From the NCBI GenBank assembly GCA_045545175.1, contig JAZQAK010000024.1:62001-126000 (forward strand): a stretch of DNA of 64,000 nucleotides. Direction: 5' to 3'. Origin of the DNA: RGIG6165 sp045545175 (GTDB taxonomy: Bacteria > Bacillota > Clostridia > Oscillospirales > Feifaniaceae). Positions 7,670 to 15,797 of this stretch are shown here, in pieces; positions within the stretch are counted from its first letter, which is position 1; the number at the start of each line of letters is the position of its first letter. A model generated the notes under the pieces. The model searched no databases and was not told the origin of the DNA. It saw only the letters and a list, made by a program, of their open reading frames with translations. Made by a program: the position numbers and the translations under genes.

Positions 7670-9847
7670 TTATAAATGGAGAACTCTTTCCTTGATTTCC
7701 TGCGTTCTGCCCTGATTCCAGAACTGTGTGCCGATGTAACCGCAGGTACGGCGTGCAACGTTGAGTTTTGACTGGTCGGTATTACCGCAGTTGGGACACT
7801 CCCACACGAGTTTACCGTGACCGTCGTTCTTGATGCCGATTTCACCGTCAAAACCGCATTCCTGACAATAGTCGCTCTTGGTGTTGAGTTCGGCATACAT
7901 TATGTTGTCGTAAATAAACTTCATAACGGAAAGCACCGCTTCAACGTTATTCTGCATATTGGGAACTTCAACGTAAGAAATAGCACCGCCGGGAGAAAGC
8001 GTCTGGAATTTTGCTTCAAGCGCAAGCTTGTCAAACGCATCAATTTCCTCCGTCACGTGAACGTGATAACTGTTGGTGATATAGTTTCTGTCCGTAACAC
8101 CCGGCACCTTGCCGAATCTCTTCTGCAGGCACTTTGCAAACTTATAGGTCGTGCTCTCAAGGGGCGTGCCGTAAAGTGAATAGTCGATATTTTCCTCTGC
8201 CTTCCACTTAGCCGTGTACTCGTTGAGTTTTTTCATTATTTCAAGGCCGAGTTTTTCACCCTCAGGCTCTGTCAGTTTCTTGCCGATAAGGCTGTATACA
8301 CACTCCCACAGACCTGCATAGCCGAGTGAAAGCGTAGAATAACCGCCGTGGAGATACTTGTCAATCGTCTCTCCCTTTTCAAGTCTTAAAAGTGCACCGT
8401 GCTGCCAGAGAATAGGTGCAGCATCCGAAACGGTGCCTGTAAGACGCTCGTGTCTTGCCTGGAGGGCACGGTGACAAAGTTCCATCCTCTTATCGAAGAT
8501 TTCCCAGAACTTGTCCATATCCTTCTGCGCAGAAAGACCTATATCAACGAGGTTTACCGTAACGACACCCTGATTGAAACGGCCGTAATACTTGGGCTTG
8601 CCGTTTTCGTCAACGTAAGGTGTGAGGAAGCTTCTGCAACCCATACAGGTGTAGCAATGACCGTCACCATTCTTGTCTACCTTGTTCTGAAGCATCACTT
8701 TTTCCGAAATGTAGTCGGGCACCATTCTCTTTGCGGTACATTTAGCCGCAAGTTCGGTGAGGTAGTAATACTTGCTTTCGGGATGTATGTTATCTTCTTC
8801 AAGAACGTATATAAGTTTCGGGAATGCAGGTGTTATCCACACGCCCTTTTCGTTTTTAACACCCTGGTAACGCTGTCTGAGCGTTTCCTCAATAATGAGG
8901 GCAAGGTCCTGCTTCTCCTGCTCATTCTTGGTTTCGCCAAGATACATAAACACCGTAACAAAGGGTGCCTGACCGTTTGTCGTCATAAGCGTTACAACCT
9001 GATACTGTATCATCTGTACGCCGTTTTTAACCTCGGCACGCAGTCTTTTCTCGGTGATTTCATCTATCTTTTCGTCGGAAATATTTTCGTCTATCGACCT
9101 GAGTTCTTCTTCAACCTGAAGCCTTATCTTTTTTCTGCTGATATCAACAAAAGGTGCAAGATGTGTAAGGCTGATGCTCTGTCCGCCGTACTGACATGAG
9201 GCAACCTGAGCAATTATCTGCGTTGCAATATTGCAGGCAGTTGAAAAACTGTGGGGCTTTTCAATAAGCGTACCGCTTATAACCGTACCGTTCTGCAACA
9301 TATCCTCGAGATTAACGAGGTCACAGTTGTGCATATGCTGAGCAAAATAGTCAGCATCGTGGAAATGGATTATACCCTGCTCGTGAGCCGCAACGATGTC
9401 AGCAGGTAAAAGAATACGCTTTGTGATATCCTTACTCACTTCACCTGCCATATAGTCACGCTGAACGCTGTTTACAGTCGGATTCTTGTTTGAATTCTCC
9501 TGCTTAACTTCTTCATTATTACATTCTATAAGGCTTAAAATCTGTTCATCCGTCGTATTCGCCTTTCTGACGAGCGCACGATTGTAACGGTACGTAATAT
9601 AACGCCTTGCCACGTCAAAAGCACGCTGATTCATTATCTGGTTTTCGACCATATCCTGAATTTCTTCGACAGAAAGTGAGCGGTTTATATTCTGTGCCGC
9701 CATTTCAACGTCTTCTGCAATTCTTTTTATCTGTATGGGGGTCATTCTGGCGCTGGGAACAACACTTTCGTTAGCCTTTGTGACCGCCACAACTATTTTC
9801 TGCGGGTCAAAAGTAACCTCCGCACCGCTTCTCTTGATTATTTTCAT
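7670..9847 (-). CDS. nrdD: anaerobic (class III) ribonucleoside-triphosphate reductase
   Basis: The 725-residue enzyme makes deoxyribonucleotides without oxygen. An ATP-cone allosteric domain occupies about residues 1-90 (MKIIKRSGAEVTFD opening). The C-terminus has the zinc site CxxC (CQEC) and CPNC, then the glycyl-radical motif RRTCGYIG. The ATG at 9847 has GGAGGGG upstream; an upstream in-frame start would lack one. nrdG follows. A sigma-A promoter with an inverted repeat round its -10 box lies at 9896-9945. Confidence 0.97.
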   Translation of the reverse strand: MKIIKRSGAEVTFDPQKIVVAVTKANESVVPSARMTPIQIKRIAEDVEMAAQNINRSLSVEEIQDMVENQIMNQRAFDVARRYITYRYNRALVRKANTTDEQILSLIECNNEEVKQENSNKNPTVNSVQRDYMAGEVSKDITKRILLPADIVAAHEQGIIHFHDADYFAQHMHNCDLVNLEDMLQNGTVISGTLIEKPHSFSTACNIATQIIAQVASCQYGGQSISLTHLAPFVDISRKKIRLQVEEELRSIDENISDEKIDEITEKRLRAEVKNGVQMIQYQVVTLMTTNGQAPFVTVFMYLGETKNEQEKQDLALIIEETLRQRYQGVKNEKGVWITPAFPKLIYVLEEDNIHPESKYYYLTELAAKCTAKRMVPDYISEKVMLQNKVDKNGDGHCYTCMGCRSFLTPYVDENGKPKYYGRFNQGVVTVNLVDIGLSAQKDMDKFWEIFDKRMELCHRALQARHERLTGTVSDAAPILWQHGALLRLEKGETIDKYLHGGYSTLSLGYAGLWECVYSLIGKKLTEPEGEKLGLEIMKKLNEYTAKWKAEENIDYSLYGTPLESTTYKFAKCLQKRFGKVPGVTDRNYITNSYHVHVTEEIDAFDKLALEAKFQTLSPGGAISYVEVPNMQNNVEAVLSVMKFIYDNIMYAELNTKSDYCQECGFDGEIGIKNDGHGKLVWECPNCGNTDQSKLNVARRTCGYIGTQFWNQGRTQEIKERVLHL

Positions 9848-9895
9848 ATGTATCCCCCTCCAAAAAATTGACCGCACTTGCCTGCGGTCCTCTGT

Positions 9896-9931
9896 ATATC
9901 TTGTGTCAGCTTGTTTATTATAACAAGATAT
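9896..9931 (-). promoter_or_regulatory. inverted repeat around the nrdD -10 box (candidate operator)
   Basis: ATATCTTGT (9896-9904) is the exact reverse complement of ACAAGATAT (9923-9931). The two arms enclose the -10 hexamer, a position suited to a repressor. The sequence only partly resembles the NrdR box consensus. Confidence 0.5.
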
Positions 9932-9945
9932 TGGGCTTTAGTCAA
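9917..9945 (-). promoter_or_regulatory. sigma-A promoter of nrdD
   Basis: On the minus strand TTGACT (9940-9945) and TATAAT (9917-9922) are spaced by 17 nt. Confidence 0.8.
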
Positions 9946-10059
9946 TAGTTTTTCACAACATCTTGGTGTTATTTTTATACAAAATAAATAGTAAATATTG
10001 ATGCAATTTGCCATATAAAAAAGTCTTGCAAACGGCGGTTTTAAGGCAAAATGCGCTTC

Positions 10060-10089
10060 TTTACACGACCGTTGTATATGTTGTATAAT
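10060..10089 (+). promoter_or_regulatory. sigma-A promoter directly at the YgjP-like start codon
   Basis: TTTACA (10060-10065) and TATAAT (10084-10089) are spaced by 18 nt. The predicted start of transcription falls at or next to the ATG at 10096, so the mRNA may be leaderless. Confidence 0.5.
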
Positions 10090-10095
10090 TATAAT

Positions 10096-10752
10096 ATGAA
10101 CAAAAAATTTGTTAAAAATGACGAAGGGCTCGAATATATTTTTGAGCAGAAAAACGTCAAAAATATCAATATCCGAGTTCGCAGGGACGGCAGTATTTAC
10201 GTGTCGGCCCCCTTCGGTGTGCCCGTAAAAAAGGTTGAAGAATTCGTGCACTCAAAGGCTGCCGATATTATTGCCGCCGTCAGCAATGTCAGAAACGTTC
10301 CGCCTTTTCTTACCGACGGAAGTACGGTGCATCATCTCGGCAAACCGTATACCGTTAAATATATCAGCGGTAAAGTGACTTTGACGGATGACGAAATTTT
10401 TATACCATCAGAATCCGCATTTTACAAATGGGAAAAAGAAAAGGCGTCTGCCATCATAACAGACGTCTGTAAAAGGCTGTATCCGCTTTTTGAAGGCTTT
10501 TGTCCCGTCTTTCCCGAAATCCGCTTTCGCAGAATGGTGTCAAAGTGGGGTGTATGCAGACCGCTTGATCACAAAATAACCTTTAACACGGCTCTCGTGC
10601 GAACGCCGACCAAGTGTATAGAGTACGTGGTGTATCACGAGTTTGTACATTTTCTTCACCCCGACCACTCAAAGCGGTTTTACGACACTCTTTCACGCCT
10701 CCTTCCCGACTGGAAGGAGAGGAAAGAAACACTGGGAAAGTTTACCAATTAA
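10096..10752 (+). CDS. YgjP-like metallopeptidase-type protein (DUF45)
   Basis: The product is about 218 residues. The N-terminal part has the beta-rich pattern INIRVRRDGSIYVSAP typical of the DUF45/YgjP family. The C-terminal part has a gluzincin motif YHEFVHFLHPDHS (HExxH plus a further histidine), which would bind one metal ion. A conserved FRRMVSKWGVC segment precedes it. The family resembles WLM/SprT-type metallopeptidases, but substrates are not settled. The ATG at 10096 is chosen because family members start close to this point; an ATG at 10051 would add 15 residues with no similarity. Confidence 0.8.
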   Translation: MNKKFVKNDEGLEYIFEQKNVKNINIRVRRDGSIYVSAPFGVPVKKVEEFVHSKAADIIAAVSNVRNVPPFLTDGSTVHHLGKPYTVKYISGKVTLTDDEIFIPSESAFYKWEKEKASAIITDVCKRLYPLFEGFCPVFPEIRFRRMVSKWGVCRPLDHKITFNTALVRTPTKCIEYVVYHEFVHFLHPDHSKRFYDTLSRLLPDWKERKETLGKFTN

Positions 10753-10754
10753 AA

Positions 10755-10805
10755 GGCTCCCTTGTGTAAAGGGAGCTGTCAGCAAAGCTGACTGAGGGAT
10801 TGTCA
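10755..10805 (+). repeat. solitary GGCTCCC double-hairpin repeat
   Basis: The sequence GGCTCCCTTGTGTAAAGGGA begins a unit with two stems: GCTCCCTT/AAGGGAGC and GTCAGC/GCTGAC, ending in CTGAGGGA. It is the same unit as the right flank of the DUF559 gene (15698-15746, opposite orientation), here without any gene attached. Confidence 0.7.
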
Positions 10806-10870
10806 ACCCCTTTATCTTGTGTTTTGACAAGCAATACTACTACGGCTTAATACCCGTTATAAAAACAAAT

Positions 10871-10890
10871 GGGGCTGTGACAGCCCCTTA
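10871..10890. terminator. bidirectional terminator
   Basis: GGGGCTG (10871-10877) pairs with CAGCCCC (10881-10887), with T-rich sequence on either strand, between convergent genes. Confidence 0.75.
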
Positions 10891-10892
10891 TT

Positions 10893-12494
10893 TTATTTCC
10901 ATCTTCTTATAAGTTCTCTTAACTGCGAAGTGAATTTTGATATATCCTTGTTTGCCATTCCCCTGCTGTTTCTGGCAATCTCGTAAAGTTCGGTCGCCGC
11001 CTGCAAAAGCCCTTCGTACATACGGCTTGCACGCGGATTACCGCTCTTCTTCTTTGCTACGACACGTACACCCTCCGCCTCCATGAGCATCTGCTCCGAA
11101 GCGAGATCGTACTGCGTACCGCTGAAGGGGGTAAACGTTTTGCAGCCCCATTTTTCTGCAAGAAGCATTGCAAAATTCTCACACGACTCCTCGTCACCGT
11201 GATTGACAAATACAGTATGCGGTTTCTTTTCAAAAGCGTCAAACCAGTTCAGAAGACCGTTTAAATCAGCGTGACCGCTGGTGCCGTGAAGCGTGCATAT
11301 TTCGGCTTTAACGGCAATATCCTCATCAAACAGTTTAACTGTCGTCGCCCCGTCAAGAATTCGTCTGCCAAGTGAACCTGTCGCCTGATAACCGACGAAA
11401 AGCACGATATTTTCCGCTTTCCACAGATTGTGTTTTAAGTGATGCCTTATTCTGCCGGCTTCACACATTCCGCTTGCGGAAATTATGACCTTCGGCCTTT
11501 GATCAAAGTTTATCTCCTTTGAATCCTCCGACGTGACCGAAAGTGCAAGTCCCTCAAACCATATCGGGTTTATGCCCTGTCTGAGCAGAGCCGCCGTTTC
11601 TTCATCAAAACAGGACGGGTCACACTGCAGAAATATCTGTGTTGCCTGAACAGCCATCGGACTGTCGACGTAGACGGGGAAATTGCCGTATTTGTCAAGA
11701 ATCCCTCTCTGCTTTATCTCACGGATGGCGTAGAGCATCTCCTGCGTTCTGCCCACGGCAAACGAAGGGATAATAAGGCTTCCGCCCCTTGCAAAAGCAC
11801 GGTCGATATACTCTGCAAGTTCGCCCACCGTATCACCCGCCTTTTCGTGATTGCGGTTTCCGTAGGTCGATTCAATCACAAGATAGTCGCTTTCACTCAC
11901 GGTCTGCGGGTCTTTTATGAGAGGCTGATTTATGTTTCCGACGTCACCGCTGAAAACTATTTTTTTAGAAACGCCATCCTCATTCATCCACATTTCAATG
12001 CAGGCAGATCCGAGCAGATGACCTATATCCGTGAAACGAATGGTCAGACTTTCCGAAATATCGTACTGTCTGCCGTATTTACAGCGTATAAAAAGGCGTA
12101 ACGTGCCTTCGGCATCGTTTAAGTCGTAGAGAGGCTCAACCCCCTCTTCGCCGTTACGAAGTGCCTTTTTCGTCTTCCACTGCGCCTCACTCTCGTGAAT
12201 GTGGGCAGCGTCACGCAGCATAATTTCACAGAGGTCAGCCGTAACCTCCGTCGAGTATATCTTGCCCTTGAAGCCGTCACGGAAAAGTTTCGGCAAAAGG
12301 CCCGAATGGTCAATATGCGCATGTGTGAGAAATACCGCTTCAAGCGATGATGCAGGTACGGGAAGCGGAATATTTTCAAATATATCCTTGCCCTGCTCCA
12401 TACCTCTGTCTATAAGATAAAACGCACCGCCGAGTTCAAGCAACGTGCAGCTGCCCGTCACCTCGTGTGCAGCACCTACGAAAGTAAGTTTCAT
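10893..12494 (-). CDS. beta-CASP metallo-beta-lactamase fold nuclease (CPSF/YsdC-like RNase)
   Basis: The 533-residue protein opens with MKLTFVGAAHEVTGSC and has the metal motif THAHIDHSG near residue 57, typical of RNA-cleaving metallo-beta-lactamases. The central part is a beta-CASP insert and the segment KVIISASGMCEAGRIRHHLKH plus the HGTSGHAD histidines complete the site. The RMMBL-type region (FVNHGDEE) lies near residue 440. Such proteins act as RNA endo/exonucleases. GGAGGTG precedes the ATG. It is monocistronic, convergent with the YgjP-like gene and divergent from mgtE. The exact RNA substrate is unknown. Confidence 0.85.
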   Translation of the reverse strand: MKLTFVGAAHEVTGSCTLLELGGAFYLIDRGMEQGKDIFENIPLPVPASSLEAVFLTHAHIDHSGLLPKLFRDGFKGKIYSTEVTADLCEIMLRDAAHIHESEAQWKTKKALRNGEEGVEPLYDLNDAEGTLRLFIRCKYGRQYDISESLTIRFTDIGHLLGSACIEMWMNEDGVSKKIVFSGDVGNINQPLIKDPQTVSESDYLVIESTYGNRNHEKAGDTVGELAEYIDRAFARGGSLIIPSFAVGRTQEMLYAIREIKQRGILDKYGNFPVYVDSPMAVQATQIFLQCDPSCFDEETAALLRQGINPIWFEGLALSVTSEDSKEINFDQRPKVIISASGMCEAGRIRHHLKHNLWKAENIVLFVGYQATGSLGRRILDGATTVKLFDEDIAVKAEICTLHGTSGHADLNGLLNWFDAFEKKPHTVFVNHGDEESCENFAMLLAEKWGCKTFTPFSGTQYDLASEQMLMEAEGVRVVAKKKSGNPRASRMYEGLLQAATELYEIARNSRGMANKDISKFTSQLRELIRRWK

Positions 12495-12610
12495 TTAAAG
12501 CACCTCCTGATTATATTATATAATATCCGAGTGCAAAAATCATTATATTTTATATAACGGTTGTCAAAAATAAGTGTTAAGGTGTATTATGTAAGTAAGA
12601 GGTGATACCA

Positions 12611-13984
12611 ATGAACTTAAACGAACTTTATGAAGAACTTTCGCTTCTTCTTGCAGATAAAAAAATGGCACTCGTCAAATCAAAGCTGACCGACCTGCTT
12701 CCTGCCGACATAGCGGACTTTTTTGAGCAGATTTCACGCGAAAACGTTCTGCTCGTTTTCAGAATGCTTCCCAAAGACCTTGCAAACGAGGTTTTTGCAT
12801 TTCTCGAGCCAGATAAGCAGCAGATAATCATTGATGCGATAACGGACAAAGAACTTGCCGTTATCATAGAAGAACTGTACATAGACGATGCGGTTGATAT
12901 GCTTGAAGAACTGCCTGCATCTGTCGTAAAAAGGGTGCTTAAAAACGCCGCCCCCGACACAAGAAAACTGATAAATCAGTTTCTCAACTATCCCGAAAAC
13001 TCCGCCGGCAGTATTATGACTGCGGAATTTGTCAATCTGCGTCCCGATATGACGGTGGGTGACGCCATTTCGCACATCAGAAAAACGGGTAACGACAGGG
13101 AGACGGTTTACACCTGCTACGTCGTGACAAAAAGCCGTGAACTTTTGGGTGTATGCACCGTAAAAGATCTTCTTATGGCACCTGATGACAAGCCCGTGTC
13201 CGAAGTTATGGAGGATACGGAAATAATATACGTAAACACTTCGACCGACCAGGAGGAAGTTGCCCTTCTCTTTACAAAATACGGTTTTCTTGCCCTGCCC
13301 GTCGTGGACAACGAGAAAAGGCTTGTCGGTATCGTAACGGTCGATGACGCCATTGAAGTCCTTGAAGACGAGGTTACGGAAGACATCGAAAAAATGGCTG
13401 CTATCCTGCCGAGTGAGAAATCCTATCTCAAAACTGGCATTTTCGAAACGTGGAAAAACCGAATCCCCTGGCTTCTTCTGCTTATGATATCCGCCACCTT
13501 CACGGGTGCGATAATAAGTTCGTTTGAAGCAAAACTCGTTGCCTTCCCCGCTCTTACGGCGTTTATCCCGATGCTTATGGACACGGGCGGTAATGCAGGC
13601 GGTCAGTCGTCGGTAACGATTATAAGAAGTCTTGCGGTCGGTGACGTTAATCTGTCCGACTGGTTTAAAATATTCTTAAAAGAACTTCGTGTGTCAATCC
13701 TGTGCGGTTTAACGCTTGGCGTGTGCAACTTTGCAAAAATAATGCTCGTTGACAGACTCATTTTCAAGCAGAGTGAGATAACGCTTACCGTTGCACTTGT
13801 CATTTCGCTTACTCTTCTTATTGCAGTAATTGCGGCAAAAATAGTAGGCTCCTGCCTGCCCTTGCTTGCAAAGAAAGTGAAACTTGACCCTGCCGTAATG
13901 GCAAGCCCGTTTATCACAACGATAGTTGATGCCGTCGCACTTGTAGCATATTTTAAAATCGCATCAACTTTTTTAAAAATTTAA
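12611..13984 (+). CDS. mgtE: magnesium transporter MgtE
   Basis: The 457-residue channel has the expected order: helical MgtE N domain (about 1-130), two CBS domains (about 138-260) that sense cytoplasmic Mg2+, and five membrane helices (about 285-455). The TM part holds the signature PMLMDTGGNAGGQSS. The ATG at 12611 has AGAGGTG upstream; the in-frame GTG at 12602 overlaps that ribosome site. No M-box riboswitch fits in the 110-bp upstream gap. The gene stands alone between divergent and unrelated neighbours. Confidence 0.96.
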   Translation: MNLNELYEELSLLLADKKMALVKSKLTDLLPADIADFFEQISRENVLLVFRMLPKDLANEVFAFLEPDKQQIIIDAITDKELAVIIEELYIDDAVDMLEELPASVVKRVLKNAAPDTRKLINQFLNYPENSAGSIMTAEFVNLRPDMTVGDAISHIRKTGNDRETVYTCYVVTKSRELLGVCTVKDLLMAPDDKPVSEVMEDTEIIYVNTSTDQEEVALLFTKYGFLALPVVDNEKRLVGIVTVDDAIEVLEDEVTEDIEKMAAILPSEKSYLKTGIFETWKNRIPWLLLLMISATFTGAIISSFEAKLVAFPALTAFIPMLMDTGGNAGGQSSVTIIRSLAVGDVNLSDWFKIFLKELRVSILCGLTLGVCNFAKIMLVDRLIFKQSEITLTVALVISLTLLIAVIAAKIVGSCLPLLAKKVKLDPAVMASPFITTIVDAVALVAYFKIASTFLKI

Positions 13985-13985
13985 A

Positions 13986-14014
13986 TTGCATTCTCCAAAA
14001 AAATATAGTATAAT
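13986..14014 (+). promoter_or_regulatory. sigma-A promoter of the CofE-like gene
   Basis: TTGCAT (13986-13991) and TATAAT (14009-14014) are spaced by 17 nt, about 50 bp before the start codon. Confidence 0.75.
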
Positions 14015-14065
14015 AAATCGTCAATTTGAATAGTTATTGTATTCTAATAAAGAAGGTGTAAGATA

Positions 14066-15265
14066 ATGGAAACAAAGGAAAGAAGAGTAGGTACCGTATC
14101 AAGAGGCATCCGCTGTCCCATCATCAGACAGGGTGACAATCTTGCAGAAATCGTTGCAACAAGTGTCCTCGAAGCGGCAGAGTGCGAAGGTTTTGAACTT
14201 CGTGACCGTGATGTCATCTCCGTTACCGAGTCAATAGTCGCACGTGCACAGGGCAACTATGCATCAGTTGATGCAATTGCGCAGGACGTTCGTGAGAAGC
14301 TTGGCGGCGAAACTATAGGCGTTATTTTCCCCATTCTCTCAAGAAACCGTTTTGCAATCTGTCTTCGCGGTATTGCAAAGGGTGCAAAGAAGATCGTTCT
14401 TATGCTCAGCTACCCCTCAGATGAAGTAGGTAATGCACTTGTAACTCTCGATATGCTTGATGAAGCAGGCGTAAACCCCTATTCTGACGTTCTTACGCTT
14501 GAGCGTTACCGTGAACTTTTCGGCTACGTAAAGCACGAGTTTACGGGTATGGACTACGTTCAGTACTACGGCGATATTATCCGTGAATGCGGTGCAGACG
14601 TGGAGATAATTTTCGCAAACAATCCCAGAGCAATTCTTAAATACACCGACAAGGTTTTAACCTGTGATATTCACACACGTGCCCGCACGAAGCGTATTCT
14701 TCTTGCAGAAGGTGCAAAGGTCGTACGCGGTCTTGACGATATTCTCAACGCTCCCGTAAACGGCAGCGGCTGTAACGAGAAGTACGGTCTTCTCGGTTCA
14801 AACAAGTCAACGGAAGATACGATTAAGCTTTTCCCCAGAGAATGTAAGGACCTCGTTCTTGATATTCAGGAACGCATTCTCAAGGCAACAGGCAAGCACG
14901 TTGAAGTTATGGTGTACGGTGACGGTGCTTTCAAAGACCCCCAGGGTAAAATCTGGGAACTTGCAGACCCGGTTGTTTCCCCCGCATTTACAGACGGTCT
15001 TGTAGGTACTCCGAGCGAGCTTAAGCTCAAGTATCTTGCAGACAACGATTTTAAAGACCTTTCGGGCGAAGCGCTTAAAGAGGCTATTTCAGCAAGCATC
15101 CGTGCAAAGCAGGGCAACCTTGTAGGCAATATGGCTTCACAGGGTACGACACCCAGACAGCTTACCGACCTTATAGGTTCACTCTGTGACCTTACGAGCG
15201 GTTCAGGCGACAAGGGTACCCCCGTCGTTCTCGTTTCAGGCTACTTCGACAATTATACAAACTAA
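14066..15265 (+). CDS. coenzyme F420-0:L-glutamate ligase (CofE)-like protein
   Basis: The 399-residue protein resembles the F420_ligase family: GIRCPIIRQGDNLAEIV near the start, then RDRDVISVTESIVARAQG, which corresponds to the CofE core segment that handles GTP and divalent metal. CofE itself is about 250 residues, so this version has an extra C-terminal half of about 150. No F420 biosynthesis gene (cofC, cofD, cofG, cofH) is visible nearby, and Clostridia of this kind are not known F420 producers. The true substrate is probably another acid or peptide. AGAAGGTG precedes the ATG. Transcription ends at a clear terminator at 15265-15294. Confidence 0.75.
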   Translation: METKERRVGTVSRGIRCPIIRQGDNLAEIVATSVLEAAECEGFELRDRDVISVTESIVARAQGNYASVDAIAQDVREKLGGETIGVIFPILSRNRFAICLRGIAKGAKKIVLMLSYPSDEVGNALVTLDMLDEAGVNPYSDVLTLERYRELFGYVKHEFTGMDYVQYYGDIIRECGADVEIIFANNPRAILKYTDKVLTCDIHTRARTKRILLAEGAKVVRGLDDILNAPVNGSGCNEKYGLLGSNKSTEDTIKLFPRECKDLVLDIQERILKATGKHVEVMVYGDGAFKDPQGKIWELADPVVSPAFTDGLVGTPSELKLKYLADNDFKDLSGEALKEAISASIRAKQGNLVGNMASQGTTPRQLTDLIGSLCDLTSGSGDKGTPVVLVSGYFDNYTN

Positions 15266-15294
15266 AAAAGGTTGCCCTATGGGCAACCTTTTTT
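15265..15294 (+). terminator. intrinsic terminator after the CofE-like gene
   Basis: GGTTGCCC (15270-15277) pairs with GGGCAACC (15281-15288), loop TAT, followed by six T. Confidence 0.9.
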
Positions 15295-15296
15295 AA

Positions 15297-15353
15297 GCCT
15301 CCCTCTGACGAGGGAGGTGGCAAAAATCCCTGATTTTTGACGGAGGGAGAGAA
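15297..15353 (+). repeat. left flanking repeat of the DUF559 unit
   Basis: Two consecutive hairpins are visible: CCTCCCTC-TGAC-GAGGGAGG and CAAAAATC-CCT-GATTTTTG, followed by ACGGAGGGAGAG. The last stretch acts as ribosome-binding site for the gene at 15355. Confidence 0.75.
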
Positions 15354-15354
15354 A

Positions 15355-15723
15355 ATGAAAGACTATAATAAAGCAAATATACCTCTTGCAAAGGCATTGA
15401 GGAAAAACATGACCGTATGGGAACGAAAACTGTGGTATGACTTTTTAAGATATTATCCTGTACGTTTCCAAAGACAAAAAGCCATCGGCAATTATATTGC
15501 AGATTTCTATTGTGCAAAAGCGAGGCTGGTCATAGAACTTGATGGCGGCGGTCACTGCACAGCAGAGCAGGCAGAAAAAGACGAGTTTCGCACAAAAGAA
15601 TTGGAATCTATGAATTTAACAGTAATGAGAATTTACAATTTAGATATTGACCGCAATTTTAGCGGTGTATGCGCCCATATTGATTTAACTGTTAAAAGTC
15701 TCTCCCTCAGTCAGCCTTGCTGA
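15355..15723 (+). CDS. DUF559 endonuclease-domain protein (Vsr-like PD-(D/E)XK fold)
   Basis: The 122-residue protein shows the full DUF559 pattern: MTVWERKLWYDFLR near residue 21, FQRQKAIGNYIADFYC near residue 38 and the catalytic-type LVIELDGGGH near residue 60. The fold is related to the very-short-patch repair nuclease Vsr and other PD-(D/E)XK nucleases, and the acidic residues of the core are present. The ATG at 15355 follows GGAGGGAG from the left repeat. The last eight residues (SLSLSQPC) and the stop are encoded by the right repeat. Biological role of stand-alone DUF559 proteins is not established. Confidence 0.85.
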   Translation: MKDYNKANIPLAKALRKNMTVWERKLWYDFLRYYPVRFQRQKAIGNYIADFYCAKARLVIELDGGGHCTAEQAEKDEFRTKELESMNLTVMRIYNLDIDRNFSGVCAHIDLTVKSLSLSQPC

Positions 15724-15746
15724 CAGCTCCCTCGTCAGAGGGAGCC
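15698..15746 (-). repeat. right flanking repeat of the DUF559 unit
   Basis: Read on the minus strand it is GGCTCCCTCTGACGAGGGAG, then a GTCAGC/GCTGAC stem, then CTGAGGGAGAGAC. It matches the solitary copy at 10755-10805 closely and contains the stop codon of the DUF559 gene (15721-15723). Confidence 0.8.
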
Positions 15747-15764
15747 TTATATACCGTTGTATTG

Positions 15765-15797
15765 AAAAAAGCACTGTGTTTCCACAGTGCTTTTTTA
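15765..15797. terminator. bidirectional terminator, left copy of a direct repeat
   Basis: AAAAAAGCACTGTG and CACAGTGCTTTTTT form a strong stem with a 4-nt loop. The same hairpin with the same loop recurs at 16540-16568, so two copies frame the SLOG/RHH pair. Confidence 0.85.

Larger units (their letters stand above)
15297..15746 (+). mobile_element. DUF559 nuclease gene framed by inverted hairpin repeats (450-bp unit)
   Basis: The left flank (15297-15353) and right flank (15698-15746) are inverted relatives. Both outer ends read CTCCCTCTGACGAGGGAG towards the gene, and both inner ends read GAGGGAGAG. The unit contains a single gene. The left repeat supplies its Shine-Dalgarno (GGAGGGAG) and the right repeat supplies its last codons and stop. 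A gene-free copy of the repeat is at 10755-10805. This organisation suggests a mobile or gene-conversion unit; mobility itself is inference. Confidence 0.65.

Noticed and set aside
8399..9199. 266-codon plus-strand frame opposite nrdD
   Set aside because: It is a shadow of nrdD codon bias; nrdD is unmistakable on the other strand. The same holds for the 213-codon frame opposite parC (22476-23117) and the 196-codon frame opposite fprA (34594-35184).
12495..12610. M-box riboswitch upstream of mgtE
   Set aside because: The gap is too short and shows no M-box motifs.
15355..15723. DUF559 protein as a true Vsr mismatch-repair nuclease
   Set aside because: Vsr lies next to a cytosine methyltransferase and has zinc-binding residues; neither is present here.
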